Shown piece after piece: positions 1 to 12,900 of a DNA stretch of 64,000 nt. The notes under the pieces were generated by a model. It had not been told where the DNA came from. It made no database searches and saw nothing but the letters and a program-made list of their open reading frames with translations. Source of the stretch: Bemisia tabaci (taxonomy: Eukaryota; Arthropoda; Insecta; Hemiptera; Aleyrodidae); contig NC_092793.1 in assembly GCF_918797505.1 (NCBI RefSeq), positions 49,526,243 to 49,590,242 on the forward strand, given 5' to 3'. Numbering within the stretch: position 1 is the stretch's first letter; every line of letters starts with the position of its first letter. Made by a program: the position numbers and the translations under genes.

Positions 1-661
<661 letters not shown>

Positions 662-868
662 TCCGGAACTTGTTCCATCTGGATATGCAACATAACGTTT
701 GGGTCTTGAGAGAATTTCGAAAGGTGGAGTCATGGAGTGAACTATGCACTGAGATAGTATGCCGACGAAAATCACAATTGATATGTTCAATTTATTCTTA
801 CAAAACTTTTTTAAGTGAATTTGCATGTTTGTGTAATTCTTTTTTATTTTAAAACTGAGAAGATGCAA
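662..868 (-). CDS. First exon of a DM4/DM12-like secreted protein (partial)
   Basis: The minus strand from 868 to 662 is open for 69 codons and ends in a good donor (GGA|GTGAGT) in phase 0. It encodes a hydrophobic signal-peptide core (ISIVIFVGILSQC) followed by SRPKRYVAYPDGTSSG. An Arg/Lys-Arg motif followed by an aromatic-Pro-x-Gly segment is the usual N-terminal signature of the insect DM4/12 (DUF1676-type naming varies) secreted family. ATG codons at 868 and 826 are both possible starts; the second gives the tighter signal peptide. The rest of the gene, including the Cys domain, should lie left of the window, beyond the NUMT. The exon is divergent from the complete paralogue at 3084-7089, suggesting a small local cluster. 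A decayed lone exon cannot be excluded. Function within the family is not known to me. Confidence 0.55.
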
Positions 869-3083
869 TCATCAAACTACGAGAATTTTCGAAACGTAAA
901 CATAAGTAAGGTGAAAATAAACGTCGTCTGCTCACCAGTGTAACGTAACCTCTCCATAGTGATCCCTTAGTTCCGAACGCAATCAACTCAAGTTAATAAT
1001 TCGTGCAAGAGTCAATTTCAGATATTTTGGTTGTTATTGCCTTGAAATCGAATTACCTGATGTTTCCATCAAGGAATCAAGTGTTATTTGATCGGTAATG
1101 TAAATGAACAGCGGATCAGTTTCAAATGCATACTTTTTTTCGCCAAGGAAAAAAAAAAAATTATCATGTTTAAATTAGCCAAGGCGGTAAAATCATTAAT
1201 TCTCCGGGTTCGTAATCGAAGACACTTCTTGAACGACTGTTTGTCTTAAGGAGGCCTTAACTTGACTAACATTGCGATCAAGCAGGGGGTTTAAGAACGT
1301 ATTTAGGTAACGCAGAATTATGAAGAGGACAATTTTGCGAAGCTTGTGTAAAATCCATCCGTTTAACTCCGGGAATAAATCCTTCCGATGGAATTACAAT
1401 TCCGAAGGATTACAATTATTTTCCATTCCAAAAAAATAAGTCCACAAGGAAAGATTCTTTGACTTCGACAAACTGGAATATAGTCATGAACCCACTTGCG
1501 GTATATTTTCTGCTGTATTTTGTGTTTTTTGCAGTGGTAAATCTTTGTAATTCCTTTTAGGAATCTATTTCGGCAGTTAAACATTGAATTGGTCAGTTGC
1601 GCTGGTCGTCGGGTTTGATGCTTTTTTCTTATATCACCTAAAAATAATAAGATCTATAAAAAACAGCAACTTTCTACGTTCAATAACAATCGAGACATCG
1701 CGCCTTAAAAAACTCGATTTATGACTTCGTGCACCGCGGTAATACATACCATGTTATGCAAAAGTTCGGTTGATGACGTCATAAATCGTGTTTTTCAAGG
1801 CTCGATATCTCGCTTAATATTGAACGTCAAAAAATATACACAAATATAGACAAATTTTATTCTTAACTGATCTTCAAGAATCAAGCATCAAATCACGATT
1901 CTGTGATCAGCGCAACTGATCCACTTCCCTCAAGATTTCGTAACGACTGCTCTCTGAGAGATGCTGCATCAGAGACGTTTTTAAATTCCCCTTCATTACA
2001 ATGTAAACCAGATGAGTCTTCCCGAAAAAAAAAGAAAAAAAGAAAAAAATATTTGAAGAACGACTATGAATGCGACCCTGGATGCTTTTGACACGCTTCC
2101 AGAGTCAGAAAAAAGAATTGAAGTTATTTTTCTCACTGTGCAACAACTCCTAAGTATAGCTGTGTCATTATCCCCTTTGAAATCAAAGACCCCAAATTTG
2201 GACTTATGGGTCACACAAAAACACACGAAAACTTCCAAAACGGATGAACATCACAATCGAAGTAAGATCACAGTCTGGTCGATTCGACGACACGGGCCAC
2301 ACAACTGAAGAAGTTGAACGGCCTAATCCTAGTGTCAATTTATGCAAGTAGATGAAACGGAATTACGTTCGTTTAAATGTATGTGGAACAATCGATTTCC
2401 ATGTTACAGAATCGACCATATTTAATGGATTGAATTGCGAGACAGATCAGCGTTACCAACTCGCGAGAATTACCGCTGCGGACAGACCTTTGCGATGTAT
2501 CGATTGATCTGTCATTTAAACCAATAGAAAAGGATCGGTAAATAGGGTGTTCGCATCGAACACCTTAATGATCGATTCTTTACTATAGCTTCAAATGGGG
2601 GAATATCGATAATCGATTTTTCACGCCACGCCACCTGCTGCGGAAGTGTTGATCTTCCTCTTTAGCACCTTCAACAGTTCGTCACTTGGCTGGCATGAGG
2701 ACGTAACTACACATTGAGGTGAACCCGGAAAAGCATTGAGTTGTATGGAGGACAGGGTTCAGTGCAGAGTTTAGTTACGCCCTTATGTCAGGAGGCCGAC
2801 GAGTTAATGGACATGGTTAGCGAGTCATGACTCCTAGGTCCATAGAATTCTGAGGGCTTACAGCGAGCCTTCACGGACACATTTTTCATGTCATTCCTTT
2901 GCTCTGGATTGCTCCAGAAAATGGTCTCTAACTGTGCAGGATATTATAAGCTCGAGTGGATTGTGTCATTTGTTAACTTGTGAAATCTTGATCAATACCA
3001 ATTGTCTATTTGCACATTTAAAATAATCAGTCTCAAAAGGTTTTTCTTCATAATTTTTCCTCTCGTGTTGTTATCAATCTTAA
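869..3083. other. Intergenic region between two divergent DM4/12-like genes
   Basis: No exon was recognised. It holds a small hairpin at 1377-1410 (AATCCTTC / GAAGGATT), an inverted-repeat element at 1591-1922, an AAAG-rich tract near 2023-2050, and otherwise unique AT-rich DNA. Promoters of both flanking genes must lie here if the genes are active, but I cannot point to a convincing TATA or initiator. Confidence 0.5.
1591..1922. mobile_element. Short inverted-repeat element (MITE-like), about 332 bp
   Basis: The left end GGTCAGTTGCGCTGGTC pairs with the right end, whose reverse complement begins GGATCAGTTGCGCTGATC; both continue to TTTGATGCTT. Inside, a second inverted pair (CGTTCAATAACAATCGAGA with its partner ending near 1835) makes nearly the whole element foldable. 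There is no coding capacity, as expected for a non-autonomous DNA transposon. Confidence 0.65.
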
Positions 3084-6000
3084 ATGCTGAAGCAAAAGTC
3101 TATCGTTTCATCTGCATTTTTTGCCTCTTTGGCATGTTATGTCAGTGCAGGATTCGAAAAATCAATGCGGAGTCTCATATTTCCACCTGGAATTGGAAAT
3201 AAAATTCAGGTAAACTTCTGCTCTTTATCATGAGCTTTTTCGATGCAAAAATGGAATATTATGTGTAGGCTAGAAATGACTTAGGTGCGATGTTTCTCTG
3301 CGATATTTGGACTGCATCTTGCAATTTGGAACTATAAATTCTGGCCCGGTTTAAAAGCAACATATGTGACATTAGTTTCCCTATGCACAGAAGTGTATTT
3401 TCAGATGAGCCAGAATTTATAGTTCCAAATTGCAAAATGCAGTCCATTTATGAATTTTACACATTCTATATCTGTCTAGGAAAAGGAAGTTTTTCTCGGT
3501 AAAATTCGGGGAATCTTATTCATACAGTGAGGAAAACCCTTTAGAATCTTAACAAAAAAAGGGGGTCCTCAAGAAGATGAACACCATGTATCTGATTTTT
3601 TTAGAATGTCGGAAAGAGGCTGATTGACATTCAAATTTTAGTTCGGTTTCTTAATGCCCTCTGGTTTTTTATTGCATCCAACCACTTCTGTGACTACTTC
3701 CTTGAGAGGAATTTATTATCGTGTGAAATTTAATTATGATCGGAGGACACCGAAGACGACGAACCTAATCAAAATTCCAATAATATGATAACACCCGCTC
3801 CCAAGAATTCGACTGAAATATTCTTTCTCTGGCTCAAAATTCTGATTGCTAAAAATTTGTAACTTAGTGTTATGTCGAAGTTTGTTGCTTTTCTTGAAAT
3901 TGTTATTTTTTAAATGAAATACATTGTGTATCCATTTTTAAATTTCTCAAAATAAGTTAATGCAGACATGAATGAATGAGCAAATGGAAACATGGATAAA
4001 AAAAATTGTAATAAATTATCGCTAAACAAATCTTTTTTGCAAGACCGGTTGTGAATGATAAAAAAAATAAGCCAAGTTGCAATATAGAGCAAGAGATTTT
4101 AGTTTAGCCAATCAAAAATCCCGGAATGAATCAGCAAACCTCATTTGAGGTTTGTTGTTTTTTCTATATAGATTTTAATTTCTTTGTATGTTTATCTCTC
4201 AAGTTTTTGACAGGTTTCGGTATTCCAGTGTCAGATCTCCCTGAACCATACAGCATTACATACGGCTACGTCATTAAAACTAGCATCGATATTCTCAATA
4301 ATGTTTCTGTCTTCCATGATCCTTACGTAGAATATCAAAAAAGCCATCAACCATCAAGATGGGATATTTACGAGCTGATTCAGAAAGTGATCGATGGGTG
4401 AGTTTTTCCTCAGGTATAGTAATAAAAACTAGCCGTGAACAGGTTATTTGGACGGACATTATCGAAAAAAATCGACAAAACCACGAATCCCGCTCAAGGT
4501 TCCGTACCTTCAGTGCTAGCAATTGCTTTCTTCGTCCAGCGTTCAAGTCTCTTTTGCACTTCACCTTGATTATGTATGGCGTCACTGTTCCCTTAAATTC
4601 AGAAAGGTGGAGTGCAAACTTATGGTGGCGATACGTAGTGCTGAAATATGCGCGTGGTACTCCGACGCAAGTCGGCTAGTATTCAACCGAAATTAAAACA
4701 AGTTGGTTTTTGCAATCGCTAGCGATAGCAATATTCGTCATGGGAACTTTTGCTTCTGGGATATGAAAATGTTAAGGTACAGTTCGTTTGTAGTATCTTC
4801 AGAATTGAAGGGGCTATGTAATTTTGTGTCGACATCTCTTTTTTAACATTTTTAATTTCTTTTCTTTGCATACAAGAAAACTGTTATTTACCAATTATTT
4901 ATTTTCGTTGGATTATGTATGGTTTTCGGAAGTTAACGCATTTAACTTTCAGTTTCGTTTTTTCGGCGTAAAGTATGATATTTTTACTCTACGCATATGC
5001 CCGAATACGCATCATAAGTGACCTATGTGCTTCCTAAATTGCCATTTTTTTCATTCAAATAGATGTAACTGAAATGTTAGATGTGTACTACCTATACTAC
5101 TTTCATGTCATTGCTTTATTTATTTATTTATTTACTTTTTGCGTATGTATAAATTGTTATTTTTTGCTGAATTTTGGAAAAATATTGCTTTAAGAACGTG
5201 GAATGTAAATTAATTTTATTGAAAAAAGAAAATACCATCATTAATTTGGGCGAACAGAGAAAATATACATCAATATTCGGGTCAACATCTTCCTGATTAT
5301 ATAAAGGATGAATATATTAGTATTTCTGTATCAAAAAACTTAGCTTTTGTCTTAAGAGATACAATGATTCTAGTCCCAGTCCATTTGTTTTATTGAAAAA
5401 ACAAAAAAACAAAAAATAAATAAAAAAAAAACGACTGAAATGTTAGACATACTATTTTCATGTCTTTCTATTTGTATCAATAGGTACTTTTTGCTTAACT
5501 TACGAACGTTGAATGCAAATTAACTTTATTGAAAAAAGAAAATAACGTCATTAATTTGGGGGAACATGTGGCTGATTATATGAAGGAGGTATATTCCAGT
5601 ATCTTTGTTTAACATATTAATTCACGAGAAAATGTTCGTACATTAAAAAAATATTAGTATTTCCAATTTTCCACCTTGTACGATGGTTATTATTTCTTTA
5701 CTTCTATTTTTCAAATTTGAGGTGGGATAATGACGGCTTCTCAAGAGCAACGAGGTAGGCAATCTTTTGCACCAACGAACAGAAAACTGATGGCGAAAAA
5801 TAACCAATCAGAACCTCCCAAAAAAAGAATTTGCCCAAAATCGGAACTTCGTGGTTCTGCGCAGATTTACCAGTCAGACACGACATCTCAAGGTGGAAAA
5901 AAACTCGCTGAAAGCGAATTTTAGATCTCAACACAACTTGACGTAGAGACATGATTGGCTAAAAAATACAACGGTTTTTGATACATCGGAAAATCAACCA

Positions 6001-7089
6001 AAAATCGAAGACTGGGCGAAACGCTCAAGGTCGCAGAGGTAGGGAATCCCATAGCGATAGCAACGGAACGATTGTAATATCATGGGGAACTCCGTTCCCA
6101 TGACAAAATCCCTGAAAAGCCTCGGAAATTTAAGTTTCAACACCCAAAACTCTTCGTCTTGTGTACTAATGGATATTTTCAGCATTATCTATTATAAAAC
6201 CACCAATTTTCAAAAAGATATTAGCTTTTCTCATTGTGCCAAAGTTATAACCGAAGAAAAGAAGAGAAAAAAGAGAGGAAAGAAGGGCAAAGTGATTCGT
6301 CACGAAAATTACAACTTATCACGGTTCTCTAACCACAGAATTCTTTTTATAATCAAACAAGACTCGAAAGTGCGTGGTGAAGATATTCTACTGACAGTGG
6401 GACGTACATGGCTTCAAAAAAATGTTTGGTTCTTAAAGGTTCAAGAACCTTTTTTTAAAAAAAAGGGAAAAAAGAAGAATTGAAGACTCAAATTCGGTTC
6501 TCAATGTAATTTTCTTTATTACATGAGTTAAAGCAGTGAAAATCCCAAGCTTTTTTTTTAAAACCTTATAATTGTTTTCCAGTCTAGGTTACAATGGCCG
6601 AGAATGCTTGCTTCGCTTGATTTGTGAGACTGCCTCCACCCTCTTCGTAAAAGACAATTTGGTCTCAGAAATACTTCACGTTTTGTTGACGTAAGTAATC
6701 ATCTGACGTATAATTATTCAGACTTAATTAAACAAGCATTAATTACGTATCTTGATGACGAAGTCATTTAATTCTGAGTGAGAAAAAAATTAAAGAAGTA
6801 CACGTAATGAACCTCAATAAGTTGGACGAGTACAGTAAGTTTATAAACATGAAAATCTGGAAGGGCTCTGAAAACTGAAAAAAAAATATTGTTCTGTTAC
6901 AGACCATCTTTCACGAAAGATTGGACTCCCGTTTCACTTCAAGAAAAGGAATTTTATAAAGCTGAGCAGTTAGGCAGAACAAAGCTGAAGACTTGCTTTT
7001 ATCATTTTCGAAAATGCAAACTCAGTCTCTTGGATATGTTTTCCGAGGTTGCTTACGAGTCCAGAGAGCATTTTCTGTACAATATGTAA
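3084..7089 (+). CDS. DM4/DM12-family secreted protein, four exons, 204 aa
   Basis: Exons 3084-3209, 4204-4397, 6583-6690 and 6903-7089 (stop TAA 7087-7089) join in phase with GT..AG introns: donors CAG|GTAAAC, GG|GTGAGT, AC|GTAAGT; acceptors CTCAAG|TTT, TTCCAG|T, TTACAG|A. The product is 204 aa. Residues 1-22 form a signal peptide (SSAFFASLACYVSAG). RSLIFPPG follows, then GFGIPVSDLPEP, a linker, and the hallmark GYNGRECLLRLICETAS (near 110-126). The tail ends in EFYKAEQLGRTKLKTC, then YHFRKCKLSLLD. The cysteines and the G-R-x-C-L-L-R-x-I-C-E core are the DM4/12 domain; length matches the family's usual 200-250 aa. The protein should enter the secretory pathway. Members are insect-specific and poorly characterised, so no activity is proposed. 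The first intron's acceptor lacks a long pyrimidine tract, but it alone restores phase. Confidence 0.85.
3308..3446. mobile_element. 139-bp hairpin repeat, copy 1
   Basis: TGGACTGCATCTTGCAATTT at the left is matched by the reverse complement at the right, ending GCAGTCCA. The arms continue through GAACTATAAATTCTGGC. The loop carries the family's conserved core CATTAGTTTCCCTATGCA. It lies in intron 1 of the DM4/12 gene. See the other copies at 21954, 29735, 33271, 33655 and 44321. Confidence 0.85.
5065..5625 (+). repeat. Diverged direct duplication
   Basis: About 5065-5330 and about 5430-5625 share ACTGAAATGTTAGA, CTATTTTCATGTC-like, GTACTTTTTGC, TTTATTGAAAAAAGAAAATA, TCATTAATTTGGG and CTGATTATAT in the same order. 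This is an old tandem duplication inside intron 2 of the DM4/12 gene, with A-rich sequence between the copies. No function is apparent. Confidence 0.6.
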
Positions 7090-7212
7090 TATCAAAGTGA
7101 CAGGTAAGCCCAGGGCCGTAATTCCAGGAAAGCAGTGGCGATTCTTCAAGGTTGGCGACACTGGTTTTCCTTTTCAGCATTATTCCAATAGGATTAGTCC
7201 TTTTTTGCAAAA

Positions 7213-7434
7213 TGGACGTAATTCTATCAAACGGAACTAAGCGTCATATGGGGAGGAAGGGAGAGGGGGCTTGGATTGGCGGGTGTTGCGGAACGCGATG
7301 CTCGTTCCCTCCTATACTCGCAGTGCTTTTCCATGACGCTTAGTTCCGTTTGACAGAACGCGCTATCCAGAATTCTAAAATCCTCAAAAGAAACTCAATT
7401 TCGCGCTTATTTCCGTTTAACAGAAATACGTCCA
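7213..7434. mobile_element. Nested inverted-repeat element, 222 bp
   Basis: The outer arms are TGGACGTAATTCTATCAAAC at the left and the reverse complement ending AATACGTCCA at 7434. A stronger inner palindrome pairs ATCAAACGGAACTAAGCGTC with GACGCTTAGTTCCGTTTGA (about 7344-7362). The centre is GC-rich and purine-rich (GGGGAGGAAGGGAGAGGGGG). Non-coding; probably a MITE with a partially duplicated end. Confidence 0.65.
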
Positions 7435-8306
7435 AATGAATGTCTAGCCATGCTTAATACTTTCTTCAAACCAAAAAGAATGACAAATGTAAAAATCGGC
7501 TGCGTAATTTACATATTTTAAAAACCCAAAGTCTGCATTTCCCTATGCGCACAACCTGATGGCATTAGGAATATTAACGCATTTTAAAGCCACTGTCCCC
7601 GTTTAATTACCCTCCCCCTCTTTCTTCCTATTGTTTTGCCACCGCCACGTTTTGAATGTTGCCCCTTTAAGTTTGCAACAGCAGCTACGGCCTTGAAAAG
7701 TGCTTCATCGACTGAGCAATGCTAAATATACGGTATTTTGCTGATATTTTTTAAAGGGCTAATGTTCTACACAATAAAACACAATACTGTTCAAAATTTT
7801 CTATTTACAAACGGTTCATTACAATCAGATGAATCAAGCCTACCTAAGTCTGAGGATCACCTCACAATGTCCCCCGGATCAAGTATATACAAATGAGCAA
7901 CATTGTTCGAAATATATATGATATGTATTCCATTTACTTCCCAGTGATTCAAATTGAGACTTTTTAGAAGAGCATTTTTAAGTGCTCAAAAATTTATTTT
8001 TAGGAAAGTATGAAACTCTTTGACCCTCTTCATTTTTAAAACAGATAGTAGTTGATAAATAGATATAGATGTATTAGATAATGCAATGAGGAGCAAATAT
8101 TTGCGGATGGAAACTTAATCGTACTACAAAAAAAGCTAGGAAAAAACTCAAAAAGTTTAAAAAGCTTAATAAAGCTATAAAAATTCTGGTAAAACAATGC
8201 CGAAGGCATATTGAGTAAAACAATAATAGTTATGTCATTACAAAATCTTACTTTGACATCAATGGATGGTGCAATGAATTGCATTATTTTTCTCATAACA
8301 AAACTA

Positions 8307-8562
8307 TTTCGATGGTGAAACTGCAGAAATGCATATCTCGGTTTGCCGCGTTGCAGCCTTCCTGTCATACTATATGTTTTCTACATGGAGCGTCATTTTT
8401 TGAAAATTTCAGGGATTCTTCCTCTCTTCACGAAGAATATTATGTGAAAACTTCCAGCTATGATGTTGGTTTCGTCTCCTTTTAAAAAATAAAATGGTAG
8501 CAGAGATTTTGAAACACCGCAACCGAGATACGCATTTTTACAGTTTCACGCCATGACGTATT
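8307..8562. mobile_element. Inverted-repeat family of about 250 bp, copy 1
   Basis: The left arm GAAACTGCAGAAATGCATATC, read in reverse, matches the right arm GATACGCATTTTTACAGTTTC. The interior has the family's markers: GACTTCCTGTCATACT-like sequence at the left, then GTCTCCTTTTAAAAAATAAA and GAGATTTTGAAACACCGCAA at the right. Related copies lie near 9172-9408, 26793-27059, 27245-27505, 34976-35234, 37494-37772 and 57780-58014. Confidence 0.75.
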
Positions 8563-9171
8563 GAAAACTAAAAATTCATAAAGTCTGGAAGATTATTAAA
8601 TACGCTTTTTTAAATTTATTCATTTATTTTTTTTTACTAGACATACCTTGAAAAATGAATCTCAGTCCTGAACTTTAAGTTTTATCAAATCTATTATCAT
8701 TATTATCGATTCGAATTAATAATTGGTGCTCAGAGAGGATCACACTGCAATATACGAAAATTAGAAATTCAATTTATGCCGTAGTTCGACTCCAACCATG
8801 CATCCATAAACATATTTTAGATTGCTCCATTTCATTATGATTCCACTGTATTTTATGATATCATTATTATCCACCCATGTATGAAATATAGACCTAGTCT
8901 CTTAAGCAGAGGACTTATAAATCATTTGACTCGAGCATTTTTCTAAACATCTTCACGTTAACTGATTTTATTGGTATACTTTTTATAACACTTTAAAACT
9001 CTTTAAAAAGTATTATTTGTAGTAAATAATAATTTTTAACATTTGTAATACTTATGTCAACCAAAAAAAAAACTTATTAATTCGCGGATTTGTTTGTTTA
9101 CATACGGTTTTATGCGGCTCATAAAAGTGTATTTGAAATCCATGTCTTTATAAATACGAATGTTGATGAAT

Positions 9172-9408
9172 TGACCGGCGTAGATTTTTAGAATGAGTAT
9201 CTTGATTTGCGGCATTGCAGACTTCCTAAAGTATTCAGCTATTTATTGAAAACTTCAATGATTTATATTCTCTATGTAGAGAATTTTCCGTGAAATTTTC
9301 AAGGCATGACGTTTGTTTGGTCTCCTTTAAAAAAATAAAAAAAGAGAGAATACATGGAAACACTGCTACCGAGATACGCATTTTTGCAGTTTTACCGTCT
9401 ATATGCAG
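9172..9408. mobile_element. Inverted-repeat family of about 250 bp, copy 2
   Basis: It shares ATTGCAGACTTCCT, GGTCTCCTTTAAAAAAATAA and CTACCGAGATACGCATTTTT with copy 1. The left arm is more diverged (GAGTATCTTGATTTGCGG). Non-coding. Confidence 0.65.
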
Positions 9409-9856
9409 GTTGTTGCGGGAGAATTCTCAGGAGTAGAATGTATGTTTCTGCAAACATTGATAAGTCGTGAAAAAAAGGCTAACGCGGTCTTTATAAATAC
9501 ATACTTTCCAGATTCTTACGAAAGGACATACTTAGCACGGATCGCAATCAGTTTGCAGTGACATATTCAGCTTACAAGTACAGACCATATTCTTTCCGAA
9601 TAGATTTACTGAGAATAAAATTTTCATAGATGTTTAAAGATCAATCTTAAGATGATAAAATTATATGCGGCTGTATCTTCATTTTTTTGATAGACCAGAA
9701 TCATCAGCTCTGTACCAGAAATAATTTACCTCTCATTATGAAATGAATATGATGTGAACCGGGTGATAACAATAATTTTTAAGACAAAAAAGTTCATTGC
9801 TTGACGTGAAACCCTAATAATGTTAAGATAACTAAAGCTTTTGCTGAGTTTAACAA

Positions 9857-9862
9857 TTTATT
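9857..9862 (-). promoter_or_regulatory. Poly(A) signal AATAAA for the glycine-rich gene
   Basis: TTTATT on the plus strand reads AATAAA on the minus strand about 92 bases beyond the TGA stop at 9954-9956, a normal distance for a short 3' UTR. Confidence 0.5.
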
Positions 9863-9953
9863 CATCGAAGTTAATACGAGTCCCAACCGAGCTTGGAAAA
9901 AAATGAAGGTTCAAGGTGATTTAAAGCATAGACATTGAATTCTTGATAAAAGG

Positions 9954-12900
9954 TCAACACCAAATTATATTGTTGTACTGGTTCGGAGAGGGGTACATTA
10001 CACCCATTTGGTTTACCGGACACACGGTATTTTGCCCCATGCCGTTGTAACTTAGTATAGTATCTGCAAGCACCACTTGTGATGGAGAGAGTGTGCTTGA
10101 TGTGGCGAAAAGCATGATAATCGGCTGATTCATGTATGAGTACGGCAGTTGACCATCTGTAAAATGTCGAGGTAAAATCAAACATAATAGGGGACGGTTG
10201 TTTCTTTGAAACTGTAAAATCGATATTAAAATAACTCAAAATCACGATGGACCCCATTCCCCTTGTAATGTAAAAACCAGATTCATCAAACTAGAAACTT
10301 AAAATCGTTTCAGAGGCACTAACGTACTTTGGTGTACAGTCAACTGGTTTCGTTAATCATTGAACTAAACTTTATTTCTTGCAGGTCAATGGACGAGACG
10401 AGACTAAATGGAATAGAGTTACAAGATTGGAAGGGCAGCTGTGTCAATAAGACGATTGGGAACGGGACCAAGAGCCTCTCTAAGTCGTGTCTCATAATAT
10501 CGACTGGTTGTCGGCCAGCGAGGAGGCGCCCTTAGTTAGTAGTTGTTCGACTTAACTGAGGGCCTGCTCCTGCGGTCCCGGTCTGAGTTGTCTCATTGAC
10601 ACAGCCGTCCAATTACGAACCTAGTTTTATTGCATCTTAGTGTAGTCTTGACTATTGGGAATACCCTCCATTTCAATAATAATCCTGCAGGTACTGAAAA
10701 TTAGTGAGACCAAAGCTTTTTCTTTACTTGATACTGAAATGGGAAATCAGAATTATTCATGTTGTATGCCGTAAGGAGATTTTTTAGCGGTGAAACATGT
10801 GCCTTATTTAAATGTTTCTCTTAAATAACGACTGTAGTGGCAAATGTCGACTGAATTATTGTATGATATTAAAAAATTTCACCGATCGGTTATTTTAATT
10901 TCTAGACCTTTAAAAGGGTTGTATCATCAAAAGAGGGAAACTTCATCTCCTTAGGCCAAGTGTAAAGGATAATGAATTTCAAAAAAGTACTTACTCAACA
11001 TAGATCCTCCAGATGCACCACCTTGGCTTCCTCCGGACATCGAAGAGTAGCCACTGCCGCACAGTCCTCCTGTACCTCCTCCATTACCCGCAGGAGGCGA
11101 TGGTCCAGCATTGGGCTGAGGGTTTTGCTGGCCTCCACCAGCTGTAGACTGAGGTGAAGTTGGACCCATCCCCCCTCCAGAGTTGGGCTGAGGATTTTGC
11201 TGGCCTCCACCCGATGAAGTGACTGGCGGGGACGATGAAGGCGACGGAGGAGACGGAGTAGGAGTTGATGGAGACGGTGGAGGGGTCGGGGGTGACGGTG
11301 GCGGGGCTGGGGGTGACGGTGGTGGGGCTGGGGGCGATGGTGGCGGGGCCGGGGGCGATGGTGGAGGAGCTGGAGGCTGCCCACCGCCGCCACCTCCTCC
11401 TCCACCTCCGCCACCTCCGCCACCACCTCCACCTCCTCCTCCTCCACCACCTCCTCCTCCTCCACCTCCTCCTCCGACTCCGAATCCGCCACCAAATCCA
11501 CCTCCTACTCCACCTGCTTGAGGAGGTGGCTGTCCATTCCCTCCTGCTATACCCTGGGAAGATTGTCGTCGGATTCGGATGACAGGAAACAAAGCATTAA
11601 TACCGTCATTGATTTGATTGAAACTGCCACCTACAAACGAATCACTCAACTTTTCGACATGACCATCCCCTGTAATAAACTCGCTCCTTAGTATTGCTCT
11701 ACGAATTCGGACTTTCAAAGGTTCTCGAATCTGAAAATCATTATCAGTAAATTCATTGGCATGAAAGCCATTCAATGGAAAGTCGTCGGAAATTGATCTT
11801 CTTCGCCTCCTTTTCGAGTCATCATCATTACCGTCGTCGTTAGTTTCAGGAGTAGCGCTCGTTGTGTTAGCTGCTGTATTATTATTTACAGGAGTAGGTT
11901 GTGTTGCGTTCAAGTTCAAGTTGTCAGCGCCTGTTGTATTCAACCTCAAACTGGAAAAACTTATATTCAATGATTCCATAAAGATTCTTCTTACTCGAAT
12001 ATGACTACCCGTATCGATCGAACCAAACTCCTGGGTTCTTTTTAATTTCATCTCAGTTGACGTAGATCGACGTTTTCGTTTACTGTAACTACCACTACCT
12101 CCACCATAACCCCCTCCTCCACCAGCTTTACCGCCATCAGTGCTACCACCACCGTGTCTACCTGAGCCAGAACTCCAGCCTCCACCCCATCCTCTCCACC
12201 TCCCCATCCTCCGCCTCCACCACCTCCCCATCCTCCTCCTCCACCACCTCCCCATGGTACATTACTACCTCCCCCTCCTCCCCCGCACATGCATGGCTTA
12301 CAATTACGGAGGGTGCTTCCTGTGCTACCTGTCCGGTTTTTGCTACTAGCTTGGTAATTAGAGGTTGAGCTTTTACTATTTTTAACTGGGCTTTGTGCAT
12401 TATGCGCGTTTCCAGCCATGTTACCTACTGTGTCCAGTGATGAAGATCTTCTATGTCTTATAGCAGTCTCAGCCTCCATTAAACCCAAGGGGCTGGTTTT
12501 ACCTAAGCTTAAAGTTCGGCGTCTACGTTTACCACCACCACCACCCGCCGCCGCCACCACCACCACCACCCCCACCACCACCGCCACCTCCAAAACCAGC
12601 ACCATAGCCTCTACCAGCGCCGCCTCCTCCACCTCCTCCCCCACCTCCTCCCCCACCACCGCCGCCGCCACCGCCACCACCACCTCCACCACCTTTGCCT
12701 TGGGATGGGGTAGGAGTAGGTTTTGCTTGACCACTATTACCGCCTCCTGACCGATCAATCTTGCCTCCGGGACTAGATGGTCCACTTTGAAATGGAGTGG
12801 TCGTGGATTGCTGACATGGAACGCATTCACTATCGTCTGACATCGTGAGTGGATCCATCGGATTTATCATACTTCCAGAATGATCCACTAATGTAAGGTC

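Larger units (their letters stand above)
7090..9856. other. Convergent intergenic region, repeat-rich
   Basis: This lies between the 3' end of the DM4/12 gene and the 3' end of the glycine-rich gene. It contains a nested inverted-repeat element (7213-7434) and two members of the family of about 250 bp (about 8307-8562 and about 9172-9408). No further exons were recognised; the remaining sequence is AT-rich and without long open frames. Confidence 0.55.

Noticed and set aside
4126..4203. Extension of the second DM4/12 exon to the ATG at 4126
   Set aside because: The upstream residues are a Phe-rich pyrimidine-tract translation. The first exon at 3084 joins in phase at 4204 and supplies a real signal peptide.
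9871..10257. Minus-strand 128-codon open frame
   Set aside because: It overlaps the last exon in another frame and runs through the acceptor. The frame joined by splicing from exon 7 is the shorter one ending at 9954.
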